Assembly: GCA_004796365.1 (NCBI GenBank)
Contig: QZLE01000113.1
Location: forward strand, 1 to 32,892
From: Gammaproteobacteria bacterium
GTDB taxonomy: Bacteria; Pseudomonadota; Gammaproteobacteria; QZLD01
DNA length: 32,892 nt
Direction: 5' to 3'
Of the stretch, positions 1-9,447 are shown in pieces. Under the pieces are notes generated by a model, which saw only the letters and a program-made list of their open reading frames with translations, made no database searches and was not told the origin of the DNA. The number at the start of each line of letters is the position of its first letter. The first letter of the stretch is position 1. Position numbers and translations under genes: made by a program.

Positions 1-1547
1 GAAATTCCTAGAGAGCCATGTTTTCGTTGCATTCCTGCGAACGCTACCGCAAAACCTTCGTCATCCAGGTCTTCTTCTGTCGATAATTCGACAGCCATCT
101 TTACCAACTCGTCCGCGCGCGCTGGCTGCAGATCTTCCGGAACCCTTTGCCCAACGCCAACATAAGCCAGGGGCATCGTGTGATTAATCAAGGTCGTCAA
201 TATTCCGCCGAGGTTAGCACATTCATCCACTTTGGTAAGTATGCACCCTTGCAGATCGATTTTACTAAACGCTCTTACCGTTTCATTTAGTGCGCGCTGC
301 TGAGTATTTGCCGACATAGCAAGATAGATTTTAAGCTCGCTACCGATGTCAAGCATTTGCAGTTGCTCAGCCAGTTTTATATCCCTTTGACTCATCCCTG
401 CTGTATCGACCAGTATTAATTGTTTGTCGGCAAGTGAATCTATGATCTCTTTCAGTTCATCGTTGTCGGAGGCAACATAAACAGGTACACCAAGAATCTT
501 ACCAAAACTACGCAATTGGTCATGCGCTCCAATTCTGTAGCAGTCGGTTGTTACCAGCGCAACCTGGCCTCTGCCGTGGCGCAAGGTATATCTAGCGGCC
601 AGTTTGGCTACTGTTGTAGTTTTACCAACACCTGTAGGGCCAACCACCGCCACTACTCCGGCGTTATTTAGAATATCGTCATCGGTTACCTGGACTGCAT
701 TAGTAAGATATTTAAGCGCCTTTTGCCATGCATGCTCCAGGGTTGGTTCATCTAGAACTGCCTCTGCCAACTTTTTGGCTACACCTCTGCTAATGCCCAA
801 GCCATGCAGTCTTTTTAATAGTGAAATTCTGTTTGGATTTTTCTGTGATACGCCAATCCACTCCAGCACTGACAGCTGATCTTCAAACAAGCCGCGTAGG
901 GATGTCACCTCCTGCTTCAGATCATTTAGCGCAGAATCATGAGGCCACTGAATATTTGACAACAAATTGTTCATTGCCTTCACCTGGTCTTTTTTATCCT
1001 GCTCAGCATGTGCTGCTGTATCTGCAAGGTTAAGCCTAGGTTCGCTTTTTTCCTGAGACATAGGATTTCTGATCTCGTCTCTGAGATTAAGTTCTTCTTT
1101 GATATCTGGATGCTGTGAACGAATATTATTTATTGCATCACGAATAGCTGAATTAACAGGTGCTGCATTTGTTGAGGCTGATTTTATGGAGGATAGCGAT
1201 ACAACTTCGTCATTTGCCTCATCCTCAAACATTGATGCGATTCGGCTTTTGGCATCAGCAAACTGCTGTTTTGCATTCTCTTTTTTCTTAGCATTTTTCT
1301 TAACCATAGGCTCTTGTATCATCTCATCAACAATTGGCCTTGGCTGACTAAGTGCAGCAAATGGCGATTTCTTCTCTTCCTGCGCAGCACCTAAAATTGC
1401 ATCTTCATCAAAATCGAGGGCAGATATTATCTCTATTCCTTCCGGAACCTTTTTATTGGATAGGATCACCGCATCTGGACCATATTCTTCCCTGATCTTT
1501 TTTAAACCTTCACGCATGTTTCTCGCTATAGTTCTTTTAATTTTCAT
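1..1547 (-). CDS. flhF: Flagellar biosynthesis GTPase FlhF (3' end outside window)
   Basis: SRP-family GTPase that sets the position and number of polar flagella. About 515 codons are visible from the ATG at 1547, with no stop before the window edge, so the C-terminus is missing. The N-terminus (MKIKRTIARNMREGLKKIRE) is typical of FlhF. It is followed by a long charged, low-complexity B-domain-like region (about residues 50-200), then the NG domain with a clear P-loop GPTGVGKTTT near residue 303, a DTAGMSQRD G3-like motif and a TKVDE motif. An AGGAAA ribosome binding site precedes the ATG. It lies 47 bp downstream of flhA as the last visible gene of the operon; fleN/flhG and fliA usually follow in related bacteria but lie outside. 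Identification is secure. Confidence 0.95.
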   Translation of the reverse strand, partial: MKIKRTIARNMREGLKKIREEYGPDAVILSNKKVPEGIEIISALDFDEDAILGAAQEEKKSPFAALSQPRPIVDEMIQEPMVKKNAKKKENAKQQFADAKSRIASMFEDEANDEVVSLSSIKSASTNAAPVNSAIRDAINNIRSQHPDIKEELNLRDEIRNPMSQEKSEPRLNLADTAAHAEQDKKDQVKAMNNLLSNIQWPHDSALNDLKQEVTSLRGLFEDQLSVLEWIGVSQKNPNRISLLKRLHGLGISRGVAKKLAEAVLDEPTLEHAWQKALKYLTNAVQVTDDDILNNAGVVAVVGPTGVGKTTTVAKLAARYTLRHGRGQVALVTTDCYRIGAHDQLRSFGKILGVPVYVASDNDELKEIIDSLADKQLILVDTAGMSQRDIKLAEQLQMLDIGSELKIYLAMSANTQQRALNETVRAFSKIDLQGCILTKVDECANLGGILTTLINHTMPLAYVGVGQRVPEDLQPARADELVKMAVELSTEEDLDDEGFAVAFAGMQRKHGSLGI

Positions 1548-1594
1548 GGTCTTTCCTCAACTTTATTTGCCTATATTCGAAACAATTTCAGATT

Positions 1595-3727
1595 TTAACC
1601 TTCTGCTATCTGTTCTTGTCCGATTGAGGCTACTACTTTCACCTGTTTGTTATCCGGTATCTCGTTATACGCTAGTACATGAAGTGCCGGCATGCTGTGT
1701 CTTGTCATGCGAGACAACCAGGATCTTAGCTGCGGAGATATCAGCAGTACCGCTGGATCTCCTGCCATTTCTTGGCGTTGCACTGACTCTTCTAGTGATG
1801 AATGCAGCCTTTGTGCCAATCCTGGTTCAAATCCTACACCTTCTTCCCCGGCGCCATGTACAGAGTTAAGCAGGATCTGCTCAAGCTTTGGATCCAGAGT
1901 TATCACCGGCATCTCCTGGCTCATGCCACACACGTTCTGTACAATCATGCGACCCAACGATTCACGCACCACCCCGGTAAGAGCGACAGGATCCTGACTT
2001 CTTCTGCCGTTTTCTGCCAAAGTTTCGACAATTGTACGGAAGTCTCTGATCTGTACCTTCTCTTCGAGAAGATTTTGCAGCACACGTACCACAACACTCA
2101 GAGGCAAGGTATTTGGTACCAGCTCTTCTACAAGTTTTGGCGATTTTTCTGCAAGCATATCCAGCATCTTCTGGGTTTCATCATGCCCCAGCAACTGATA
2201 CGCATTGTCCTGAATAATTTGACTTAGGTGGGTTGCAATAACGGTACTTATATCAACCACGGTGTAGCCTAGTGTCTGCGCGTAATCACGCTTGGATGGA
2301 TCAACCCATACTGCCTCCAGCCCAAATGCCGGATCTTTGGTTGCCTCACCGGCAAGCTGCGATCTGACACTGCCTGGATTAATAGCCATGTCCTGTCCTG
2401 GCTGTACCTCTGCCTCACCTACCGGCACACCTAATACGCTGATACGGTATTCATTAGGCCGCAAGTCCAGATTGTCGCGAATATGCACTGCCTGCACCAA
2501 GAAGCCAAGCTCCTGCGATAGCTTTTTGCGCACCCCTTTGATTCTATCGAGCAATTGCCCTCCTTGGTTTTTATCCACCATCGGGATCAGACCGTAACCA
2601 ACCTCAAGGCTTAACAAATCAACAGCAGGCACATCTTCCCATGAAAGCTCTTTATTTTCCGGCCTTGGGGCTTCAGCCAGCGCCTGCTCCTGTGCAACCT
2701 GCTGCTCACGACGCTCTTCCACCTGTTTTTGCTCATCTATCTCAATCTTTCTTTGCCCCATGTAGTAGCCACCGCCACCACAAATAGCCGCAAGAAACAA
2801 AAATGGGATATTCGGCATCCCCGGGACAATACCCATAATGCCTAAGATTCCTGCAGTAATATAAAGCGCTTTAGGATCGGTAAACATTTGACCAATAACC
2901 TGCTTGCCCATCTGTTCGGTTTTGGAAACACGAGTTACCAACATCGCTGCTGAAGTCGAGATTACCAGCCCTGGAATTTGCGCTACCAGGCCATCACCAA
3001 TAGTTAGCAGAATATAAAACTGCATGGCATCTGAAAAAGATAAATTGTGCTGTAAGATCCCAACACTAAGGCCACCAACAATATTAATAACCAAGATCAT
3101 AATTCCCGCAACAGCATCACCACGAACGAATTTACTGGCACCATCCATCGCTCCGTAGAAATCTGCTTCCTGCCCAACATCCTGTCTTCTTGCTTTAGCT
3201 TCATCCTGATCAATTAGGCCGGCATTAAGATCAGCGTCAATCGCCATCTGCTTACCTGGTAATGCGTCCAGAGTAAATCGCGCGCTTACTTCGGAAATAC
3301 GGCCAGCACCCTTGGTTACCACCACAAAATTGATGATTACCAAAATCATAAATACCACCAGACCAACGGCGTAGTTACCGCCAATCACGAATTCACCGAA
3401 AGCCTCGATTACATTACCAGCGGCACCAGGGCCGGTATGTCCACGTAGCAGTACTACACGGGTTGAGGCAACGTTCATAGCTAGTCTAAGCAAGGTTGCA
3501 ACCAAAAGAACGGTTGGGAAAACGCTGAATTCCAAGGGTCTGATCACGTAGACAGTTACCAGCAACACCACCAGAGACAAGGCAATATTAAAGGTAAACA
3601 TAACATCGAGCATTATTGGTGGCAGAGGAATAATAACCATGCCCAGCAGGGCAATTACCAATATAGGGGCCGCCATTCCTTTGACGATTTGTTCTTTAAG
3701 AGATCCTGCAGTTGCTGCATCAGCCAT
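1595..3727 (-). CDS. flhA: Flagellar type III export gate protein FlhA
   Basis: Large inner-membrane component of the flagellar export gate, which uses the proton motive force and docks substrate-chaperone complexes. 710 residues, close to the usual family length. The N-terminal half has about eight hydrophobic segments (residues 20-330) with the conserved cytoplasmic-loop region around GRISEVSARFTLDALPGKQM. The C-terminal half is the soluble domain that forms the nonameric ring and begins after a charged, Glu/Gln-rich linker near residues 330-370. The ATG at 3727 is preceded by a GGAG/GAAG stretch and lies 9 bp after flhB. Part of the fliL-to-flhF operon. No anomalies seen. Confidence 0.97.
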   Translation of the reverse strand: MADAATAGSLKEQIVKGMAAPILVIALLGMVIIPLPPIMLDVMFTFNIALSLVVLLVTVYVIRPLEFSVFPTVLLVATLLRLAMNVASTRVVLLRGHTGPGAAGNVIEAFGEFVIGGNYAVGLVVFMILVIINFVVVTKGAGRISEVSARFTLDALPGKQMAIDADLNAGLIDQDEAKARRQDVGQEADFYGAMDGASKFVRGDAVAGIMILVINIVGGLSVGILQHNLSFSDAMQFYILLTIGDGLVAQIPGLVISTSAAMLVTRVSKTEQMGKQVIGQMFTDPKALYITAGILGIMGIVPGMPNIPFLFLAAICGGGGYYMGQRKIEIDEQKQVEERREQQVAQEQALAEAPRPENKELSWEDVPAVDLLSLEVGYGLIPMVDKNQGGQLLDRIKGVRKKLSQELGFLVQAVHIRDNLDLRPNEYRISVLGVPVGEAEVQPGQDMAINPGSVRSQLAGEATKDPAFGLEAVWVDPSKRDYAQTLGYTVVDISTVIATHLSQIIQDNAYQLLGHDETQKMLDMLAEKSPKLVEELVPNTLPLSVVVRVLQNLLEEKVQIRDFRTIVETLAENGRRSQDPVALTGVVRESLGRMIVQNVCGMSQEMPVITLDPKLEQILLNSVHGAGEEGVGFEPGLAQRLHSSLEESVQRQEMAGDPAVLLISPQLRSWLSRMTRHSMPALHVLAYNEIPDNKQVKVVASIGQEQIAEG

Positions 3728-3736
3728 TTTTTACTT

Positions 3737-4891
3737 CTACTCCGCGTCTTCCGGTTGCTTTGTATACTGTTCAAATTCCTCTGGTATCTCAATCGTCGGA
3801 ACCGCCATACTTTGCTGTTCGTAACGGTTTTTACCACGTAGCTGGAAGATATATGCGAGCACCTGGGCCACCGCGACAAACAATCCAGCTGGAACTTCGT
3901 CGTTAATTTCTGTTGTATGATACAAAGCTCGTGCCAACGGCGGCGCTTCAAAGATAGGAATTTCATTTTCTTGCGCCAGTTCACGAATTCTAGCCGCAAT
4001 CAGATCAGTTCCCTTGGCAACAACTATCGGAGCAGCCATCTTGAGCTGGTCATATTTTAACGCCACAGAGAAATGGGTCGGGTTAGTAACGACTACATCA
4101 GCCTCTGGTACGTTTTCCATCATCCTTGCCTGCGCCATCTGACGCTGCAACTGCCTGATACGCCCTTTAACTTCCGGCTTACCCTCGGTTTCCTTGTACT
4201 CGTCCTTGATTTCCTGTTTGGTCATCTTGATCTCTTTATTGTGCTGCCATAGCTGGAACGGCACATCGATCGCGGCAATTATTCCCAGCGCGCTGGAGAT
4301 ATAAAAAAAAGCCCAAAAGAACATACTACCTGCATGCACAATTGCAACACGTAGCGGCTCTGTGGACAAAATAAAGAAATCATCCTTGTAGATCCAAAAA
4401 ACAAAGAAAGACACTGCCCCAACAACCAAAACCTTGGCTATTGATTTCAGCAGTTCAACTAGTGACTTAACCCCAAACATTCTCTTTATCCCTTTTAGGG
4501 GGCTAAGTTTTTCCGGTTTGGGGGTCATCGCCTCGCCACTAAACGTCCACCCCCCTAGTAATCCAGGACTGACCAGGGCAATAAAAAACAAAGGTATTGC
4601 AACTGGTGAAAGAATCATCAAACCTTGTTTCAAAGCCTTTTGCAGGTAGATGTAAGGTGCTTTTTCATCAAGCAGGGTTATGCGATCAAGTTTAAATGAC
4701 CAGTTAAACAACTCCTCAAAACCTTCGAGCATAAAATCGCCAAAAATCCATAGAAGTGCAGCGCTGCCAAGCAATAGCAGCATGGTGGTTAGGTCTCGGG
4801 ATCGGGGAACCTGACCTTTTTCCTTCGATTCTCGTTTGCGTTTCTCGGTGGGTTCCTCACTGCGTTCCTGCCCGTCTTCATTTTCGGCCAT
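3737..4891 (-). CDS. flhB: Flagellar export switch protein FlhB
   Basis: Membrane protein that controls substrate-specificity switching of the flagellar export apparatus from rod/hook to filament substrates, in concert with FliK. 384 residues: a charged N-terminal tail (EERSEEPTEKRKRESKEKG pattern), four transmembrane segments between about residues 35 and 210, then the cytoplasmic domain. The autocleavage motif NPTH is intact, with the Asn at about residue 270 (VVVTNPTHFSVAL), so self-processing is expected. The ATG at 4891 follows a strong GAGGAG site 12 bp after the fliR stop. The C-terminal tail after the FlhB fold is somewhat extended and acidic. Confidence 0.97.
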   Translation of the reverse strand: MAENEDGQERSEEPTEKRKRESKEKGQVPRSRDLTTMLLLLGSAALLWIFGDFMLEGFEELFNWSFKLDRITLLDEKAPYIYLQKALKQGLMILSPVAIPLFFIALVSPGLLGGWTFSGEAMTPKPEKLSPLKGIKRMFGVKSLVELLKSIAKVLVVGAVSFFVFWIYKDDFFILSTEPLRVAIVHAGSMFFWAFFYISSALGIIAAIDVPFQLWQHNKEIKMTKQEIKDEYKETEGKPEVKGRIRQLQRQMAQARMMENVPEADVVVTNPTHFSVALKYDQLKMAAPIVVAKGTDLIAARIRELAQENEIPIFEAPPLARALYHTTEINDEVPAGLFVAVAQVLAYIFQLRGKNRYEQQSMAVPTIEIPEEFEQYTKQPEDAE

Positions 4892-4903
4892 TTTCCAGCT
4901 CCT

Positions 4904-5686
4904 CTAGGCTAGCCCGAGAATCTGGCGGATAAGAAGAAACAGGCTACGCCATATTGCCCCCATGTGGATAGGGATTGCCGGAATAAAGATAATCAGAATT
5001 ATCACCAAACCGGATAACAGCGTAAGCGGAAAACCAACTGAGAAAATATTCAGGGTTGGAGCGGCGCGAGTCATAATCCCCAGCGACAAGTTGATCATGG
5101 TAAGGATCATAATCGCAGGAATTGAAAGAATCACCGCACCGGCAAACATCTCGCTTCCCCACTCCAGAATCGTCCACAAATGATCACGGGTAAGGCCGAT
5201 AATGCCGATAGGCATGGTTTTAAAGCTTTGAGCTAATATTTCAAGCAATAACAAGTGTCCACCAAGAGAAAGAAACAGCAAGGTGGCAATGATCAACAGA
5301 AACTGAGAAACAATAGGTACCGAAACCCCGCTTTGCGGATTGGCCATTGTGGCAAAACCCAGCCCCATTTTAAAGGCGACATTCTCACCCGCCATAATAA
5401 TCACGCTAAAACCAAGGGTCATCAAAAAACCCATGGCAATACCTATGAGCACCTGATTAACACTGATTATCAATCCAGGGATCGAAAGCGGCTCAACTTG
5501 TGGCACATAATCAATAGTTGGGAATATCATCACCGCCAATGCCATCGACAATACGATCCTGATACGTAGAGGAAGGCTGTTGTGGGAAAAGATTGGCGCG
5601 GAAACCATTAAACCGCCAATACGCATAAACGGCCAGAAGAACTGACCTACCCATGCGGTTATTTCGGCAGTAGTGAATTCCATCAT
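4904..5686 (-). CDS. fliR: Flagellar export gate protein FliR
   Basis: Integral membrane subunit of the FliPQR export gate. 260 residues, almost wholly hydrophobic, with about six predicted membrane spans, as usual for the family. The N-terminus begins MMEFTTAEITAWVGQFFWPFMRIGG, matching the FliR pattern, followed by the conserved region around APIFSHNSLPLRIRI and the loop MANPQSGVSVPIVSQ. An AGGG site lies about 8 bases before the ATG at 5686. It sits between fliQ and flhB in the standard order. Start ambiguity is only between the two adjacent ATG codons. Confidence 0.96.
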   Translation of the reverse strand: MMEFTTAEITAWVGQFFWPFMRIGGLMVSAPIFSHNSLPLRIRIVLSMALAVMIFPTIDYVPQVEPLSIPGLIISVNQVLIGIAMGFLMTLGFSVIIMAGENVAFKMGLGFATMANPQSGVSVPIVSQFLLIIATLLFLSLGGHLLLLEILAQSFKTMPIGIIGLTRDHLWTILEWGSEMFAGAVILSIPAIMILTMINLSLGIMTRAAPTLNIFSVGFPLTLLSGLVIILIIFIPAIPIHMGAIWRSLFLLIRQILGLA

Positions 5687-5732
5687 TAATTACCCTGCAA
5701 TTTATATTAGTGCGTTATGAACGCAATAGCAC

Positions 5733-6002
5733 TCATCCGATATATCCCGGAATAGACATTATCAAATCCCTGGTAAAGTCTATTACCACTGACAACATCC
5801 AAGGCGCGGCGATAAATATCGCGGCAGCCATAGCTGCAAGCTTGGGCACAAAACTAAGGGTTTGTTCGTTAATCTGGGTTGCGGCCTGAAACACACCGAT
5901 CAGAATACCGACTATCAAGGCGGAAAGCAGTATCGGTGCTGCCAGCATTATAGTTACCCAAAGAGCGCTTTTTGCTAGTTCTATAGCAGTATCCGGTGTC
6001 AT
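5733..6002 (-). CDS. fliQ: Flagellar export gate protein FliQ
   Basis: Small export-gate subunit with two transmembrane helices, 89 residues starting MTPDTAIELAKSALWVT. The reading frame stays open up to 6065, but the extra N-terminal stretch overlaps the fliP end and is unlike FliQ. The ATG at 6002 has a GAGGAGAA ribosome binding site directly upstream and gives the standard family length. Conserved features include the polar loop with QINEQTLSFVPK between the two membrane helices. It is 13 bp downstream of fliP and 46 bp upstream of fliR. Confidence 0.95.
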   Translation of the reverse strand: MTPDTAIELAKSALWVTIMLAAPILLSALIVGILIGVFQAATQINEQTLSFVPKLAAMAAAIFIAAPWMLSVVIDFTRDLIMSIPGYIG

Positions 6003-6015
6003 TGCGTTCTCCTCG

Positions 6016-6801
6016 TCAGTAGAAAAAACTCGATGCCAGGGTGCCAAGAATAAGCGCCCAGCCATCTACCAGCACAAATAACATAATCTTGAAGGGGAGC
6101 GATATTATCATCGGCGATAGCATCATCATACCCATCGACATAAGGGTGCTTGCTACCACAAGGTCGATAATCAAAAATGGTAGAAAGATGATAAACCCTA
6201 TCTGGAATGCGGTTTTCAGCTCACTGGTTACAAATGCTGGAATCAGGATTGTCATAGGAACATCGTCGACTGAATCATATTGCTGCTTTCCAGACATCTC
6301 CACAAACAGCTCCAAATCGCCCTCTCTAGTCTGCGCCAATAGGAAAGATTTAATCGGCTGTTGTGCAGCCTCGAGCGCCTGTTTCACATTGATCTGCTCT
6401 TCCATATACGGCTGTAATGCCTGCTCATTGATTTTGTCGATCACCGGCGCCATCACAAAAAGCGTCATAAATAGGGCTATGCCAAGCAGAACCTGATTGG
6501 ATGGTGACTGATGAGTTCCCATAGCCTGTCTAACAAACCCAAGCACAATGATTATTCTGGTGAACGAAGTCATCATAAGCAGTATTGCCGGCAATAAGGT
6601 CAAAACTGTCATTAAGATAACGATCTGAATATTTACGCTATAGGTCTGACCACCATCCTCATTGGGAAGTACACTAAAGGCTTCCATTGCTCCTGGTTCA
6701 GCACTAACTATTGCAGGTAAAAGCAAAAATACCGAAAATAACAAAAACGCCTGCGGCGTTGAAGATAATAATTTTGGTATAACCTTAGACAACCTGTTCA
6801 T
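6016..6801 (-). CDS. fliP: Flagellar export gate protein FliP
   Basis: Core subunit of the FliPQR export gate. 261 residues with a cleavable signal peptide (hydrophobic residues about 18-33, likely cleavage after SA-E near residue 35), as is typical of FliP, followed by four membrane spans. Family patterns are present: [36 protein letters not shown], and [20 protein letters not shown]. The start ATG overlaps the fliO stop by one base (TAATG), suggesting translational coupling. No truncation or missing conserved block. Confidence 0.97.
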   Translation of the reverse strand: MNRLSKVIPKLLSSTPQAFLLFSVFLLLPAIVSAEPGAMEAFSVLPNEDGGQTYSVNIQIVILMTVLTLLPAILLMMTSFTRIIIVLGFVRQAMGTHQSPSNQVLLGIALFMTLFVMAPVIDKINEQALQPYMEEQINVKQALEAAQQPIKSFLLAQTREGDLELFVEMSGKQQYDSVDDVPMTILIPAFVTSELKTAFQIGFIIFLPFLIIDLVVASTLMSMGMMMLSPMIISLPFKIMLFVLVDGWALILGTLASSFFY

Positions 6802-7439
6802 TATTCTTCCTTATCGTCTTCAACCACTTTCTTTTTGGCAGACGCATCTTTAACCGACTCTTTTGTTTCCTGTTGCTCTTTAGCTTGCTGATTTTTCATA
6901 AGCTGATGCAGCTTCTGCGCAAACGGTGCCAGCTTTGGATCGGCCTCAACATTTTCAATGATCGGTTCATCAAAGTGATGCAGCATATTTACATTCCCTG
7001 GTGCTACACCTACAAGCATCTGTTCTTTACCTACCTGAATCAAAACCACTCTTTCACGCGAACCTACTGATGCACCGCTAATAACCTTTATTCTTCCACC
7101 ACTGTTTTTGCCAGTTCCAACAACACGTTTGCTAAACCAACCAAGGGCGACAATGGCTATCAGAATAAAGATAAGTGCGATTATCATCTGCACCAATGAC
7201 GTAGCACTTACATTAGGTACGTTGGTACCTAGCTGAGGTGATACAGGGGATTTTTTTATGGCTTCTTCTGCGGCGATAATTGATGTTGAGAAAACCAGAA
7301 TTAGAATTGAAAATAAACCAGTTGAGCAGAATCGAAGGCCATGGATAACATTTTTCAAATCAAGATGGTTTCGACTCCGCTCAACCGACTTGTTTTTTGT
7401 ATCCATTACCAACCTACGTAGGACATTTAAAGCAATCAT
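6801..7439 (-). CDS. fliO: Flagellar biosynthesis protein FliO, with palindromic insert near its N-terminus
   Basis: Bitopic membrane protein that assists FliP assembly into the export gate. 212 residues if it starts at the ATG at 7439, which forms a TAATG overlap with fliN. An internal ATG at 7406 with an upstream GTAGGTTGG is an alternative. Residues about 42-57 look like a signal peptide core ([15 protein letters not shown]), and a membrane helix lies at about 82-103, followed by the FliO domain ([25 protein letters not shown] pattern). The C-terminal tail is Lys/Glu-rich. Residues about 19-40 are encoded by a 65-bp imperfect palindrome (7321-7385), so the n-region of the signal peptide looks invaded by a repeat element without loss of frame. 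Confidence 0.92.
   Translation of the reverse strand: MIALNVLRRLVMDTKNKSVERSRNHLDLKNVIHGLRFCSTGLFSILILVFSTSIIAAEEAIKKSPVSPQLGTNVPNVSATSLVQMIIALIFILIAIVALGWFSKRVVGTGKNSGGRIKVISGASVGSRERVVLIQVGKEQMLVGVAPGNVNMLHHFDEPIIENVEADPKLAPFAQKLHQLMKNQQAKEQQETKESVKDASAKKKVVEDDKEE
7321..7385 (-). repeat. Imperfect palindromic element inside fliO
   Basis: Arms 7321-7342 (GTTGAGCAGAATCGAAGGCC plus AT) and 7365-7385 (reverse complement GTTGAGCGGAGTCGAAACCA plus T) match except for two transitions and a mismatch with a one-base bulge, with a loop of 22 bases. In the fliO mRNA both transitions become G-U pairs, so a stem of about 20 bp is kept. The reading frame is open through the element. It resembles REP/RPE-type mobile palindromic repeats. 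Only this copy is seen in the window. Confidence 0.75.
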
Positions 7440-7846
7440 TACTTCAGCTTCTTAACCCTTTCGGCCGGGCTGATCACGTCGGTTAGTCTTATGCCGAACC
7501 TTTCGTTTACAACAACTACCTCACCGTGCGCAATCAAGGTTCCATTTACCATTACATCTAGCGGTTCACCAGCAAGACGATCTAGCTCTACGATTGACCC
7601 CTGATTCAATTGCAGCAGGTTACGGATACTTATCTTGGTCCGGCCGATCTCCATAGAAAGATCAACCGGGATATCCATAATCACATTTAGATTTATGTCA
7701 TCATCGGTTATACCTGCTGAATCTGCGACAAGTTCATCCAAAACTGCTGGTTCAACTGCTGCAGCGGCATCGGCCTCACCGTCGGCCTGTTCATCCATTG
7801 CTGCAGCCCACTCGTCTCCAACTTCCAGGCCATTCTCGTCTTTCAT
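7439..7846 (-). CDS. fliN: Flagellar motor switch protein FliN
   Basis: C-ring (switch complex) subunit that with FliM and FliG sets motor rotation and also anchors the export ATPase complex. 135 residues: an acidic, Ala-rich N-terminal region (about 1-50) and the C-terminal SpoA/FliN domain (about 53-133) with VDLSMEIGRTKISIRNLLQLNQGSIVELD-type sequence and the GEVVVVNERFGIRLTDV block. It overlaps fliM by one base (TAATG) at its start and fliO by one base at its stop. Length and domain are normal for a FliN with an acidic head. Confidence 0.96.
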   Translation of the reverse strand: MKDENGLEVGDEWAAAMDEQADGEADAAAAVEPAVLDELVADSAGITDDDINLNVIMDIPVDLSMEIGRTKISIRNLLQLNQGSIVELDRLAGEPLDVMVNGTLIAHGEVVVVNERFGIRLTDVISPAERVKKLK

Positions 7847-8859
7847 TATTCTTCACCTCCAACAGCAAGCGCAGTGCCTACGCTCTGTAATTCATCAAGA
7901 GATACCAATTCGTGTATTTTAATCGCCGCACTACCAGAGTGTGTTCCAAACCGCCCTTTAAATATTGGTATATCGCCAGAAACAACGGTCACTTCGTCTG
8001 GCATCTCTATCGGGATAATGTCCCCGGCTTTTAAATTCAAAACATCAGTTAATGACAACGATACATTCGTTAGCGAACTTTGCAGTTCAATTTCAGCTGA
8101 CTTCATCTCTTCACGTAGAGAAATAGACCACCTGTCATCTGTTTCATTCATATCACTTTGCACACCAGCATCAAGAATTTCTCGAATCGGCTCAACCATG
8201 TTATATGGGAAAGTGATATGAAAATCACCACCGCCGCCATCAAGCTCAATATGGAATGTGCTTACCACTATAACCTCTGACGGGCTTACGATATTTGCAA
8301 ACTGTGGGTTAACTTCAGAGTTAATATATTCAAAATCAATCGGCATTACCGGTGCCCAAGCATCTACCAAATTTTCAAATGCCTGTTTTAGCACCATCTG
8401 AATAATGCGTTGTTCCGTTGGGGTAAATTCTCTACCCTCAATCTTGGTAAAATAGCGACCATCACCACCAAAAAAGTTTTCAACGATTATAAATACCAAT
8501 TTTGGATCGATAATTATCAGGCCGGTACCACGAAGTGGTTTTAATTTGACTAGGTTCAAACTGGTAGGAACAAAAAGGGTATGTACATATTCGCCAAATT
8601 TCATCATGTCCACACCGCCTACTGAAACCTCTGGAGTACGGCGTAACATATTGAATAAGCCTATTCTGAACAAACGAGCAAAGCGCTCGTTGATCATTTC
8701 CAAGGTGGGCATACGCCCACGGACGATTCTTTCCTGATTAGCAAAGTCAAAGGGGCGAACACCGGCGTCTTCTCCACCACTTTCTTCCTCTTCACTACCG
8801 TCTACGCCATGAAGAAGGGCATCAATCTCGTCCTGACTTAATATGTCATGTGTTGCCAT
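7846..8859 (-). CDS. fliM: Flagellar motor switch protein FliM
   Basis: C-ring protein that receives the chemotaxis signal by binding phospho-CheY. 337 residues. The N-terminal CheY-binding peptide is visible (DILSQDEIDALL, residues about 4-15), followed by an acidic linker, the CheC-like middle domain (about 45-230, with GRMPTLEMINERFARLFR) and a C-terminal SpoA domain (about 250-325). It overlaps the fliN start by one base and lies 12 bp after fliL. The intact CheY-binding peptide implies a CheY-controlled motor. Confidence 0.97.
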   Translation of the reverse strand: MATHDILSQDEIDALLHGVDGSEEEESGGEDAGVRPFDFANQERIVRGRMPTLEMINERFARLFRIGLFNMLRRTPEVSVGGVDMMKFGEYVHTLFVPTSLNLVKLKPLRGTGLIIIDPKLVFIIVENFFGGDGRYFTKIEGREFTPTEQRIIQMVLKQAFENLVDAWAPVMPIDFEYINSEVNPQFANIVSPSEVIVVSTFHIELDGGGGDFHITFPYNMVEPIREILDAGVQSDMNETDDRWSISLREEMKSAEIELQSSLTNVSLSLTDVLNLKAGDIIPIEMPDEVTVVSGDIPIFKGRFGTHSGSAAIKIHELVSLDELQSVGTALAVGGEE

Positions 8860-8871
8860 TTACCACTTCAC

Positions 8872-9447
8872 CTACTGCATAATATAAGCTGTAAAATACA
8901 CGTTATTGGCGCCGCCTTTCCCGGTAAACTCCTTAAGCACCCTATTTACCTCGGCCAACGCCTCTTCTTGCATGCGCATTTGGTTTTCTGCGCCAATCAA
9001 TTCTTCATATTTTCTGCCGTTAAATAACAGCAACAGGTTATTCCTGATAACTGGTGAGTTCTGATTTACAGCATCAAGCACACCTGAGTTATATGTCATA
9101 ACCGAAATAGAAACCTGTAGGAAACCGGTTTTTCCAAACTTGTCATAATTTACTACCAAAGGAGGCTCAATACTCCAAAACAGGGCTCTGGTTCCAACTC
9201 CACCATGGCCACCTTTTTGATTGGCGACATCCTCTTCAGATTTCTCCCCTTCCTTTTCACCCTCTTCACCAGTTTCTTCACCCAGCTCTGCTGCCAACGG
9301 GTCCTCTTCATCGCCGCCAGACATGAGGAGTGCGACACCAACACCTGCACCAATCAAAACTACGACAGCTATGATGATAATCAGTACCAGTCTGCTTAAT
9401 CCTTTTTGTTTACCTGCCTGCTTGATCTGTTTCATATTCTGTTCCAT
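8872..9447 (-). CDS. fliL: Flagellar basal body-associated protein FliL
   Basis: Single-pass inner-membrane protein that surrounds the stator units and supports torque. 191 residues: a basic N-terminus, one membrane helix (about residues 19-42), an extended Glu/Gly/Lys-rich low-complexity linker (about 45-85), then the periplasmic FliL domain ending in YFTAYIMQ. It is the first gene of the operon, about 80 bases downstream of the predicted sigma-54 transcription start. ATG at 9447 is taken; an ATG four codons later is equally possible. The acidic linker is longer than in many FliL proteins. Confidence 0.94.
   Translation of the reverse strand: MEQNMKQIKQAGKQKGLSRLVLIIIIAVVVLIGAGVGVALLMSGGDEEDPLAAELGEETGEEGEKEGEKSEEDVANQKGGHGGVGTRALFWSIEPPLVVNYDKFGKTGFLQVSISVMTYNSGVLDAVNQNSPVIRNNLLLLFNGRKYEELIGAENQMRMQEEALAEVNRVLKEFTGKGGANNVYFTAYIMQ

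Noticed and set aside
3655-3999. 114-codon minus-strand frame in another phase across the flhA/flhB junction
   Set aside because: It overlaps the firm flhB and flhA frames and shows basic, low-information sequence typical of a shifted frame.
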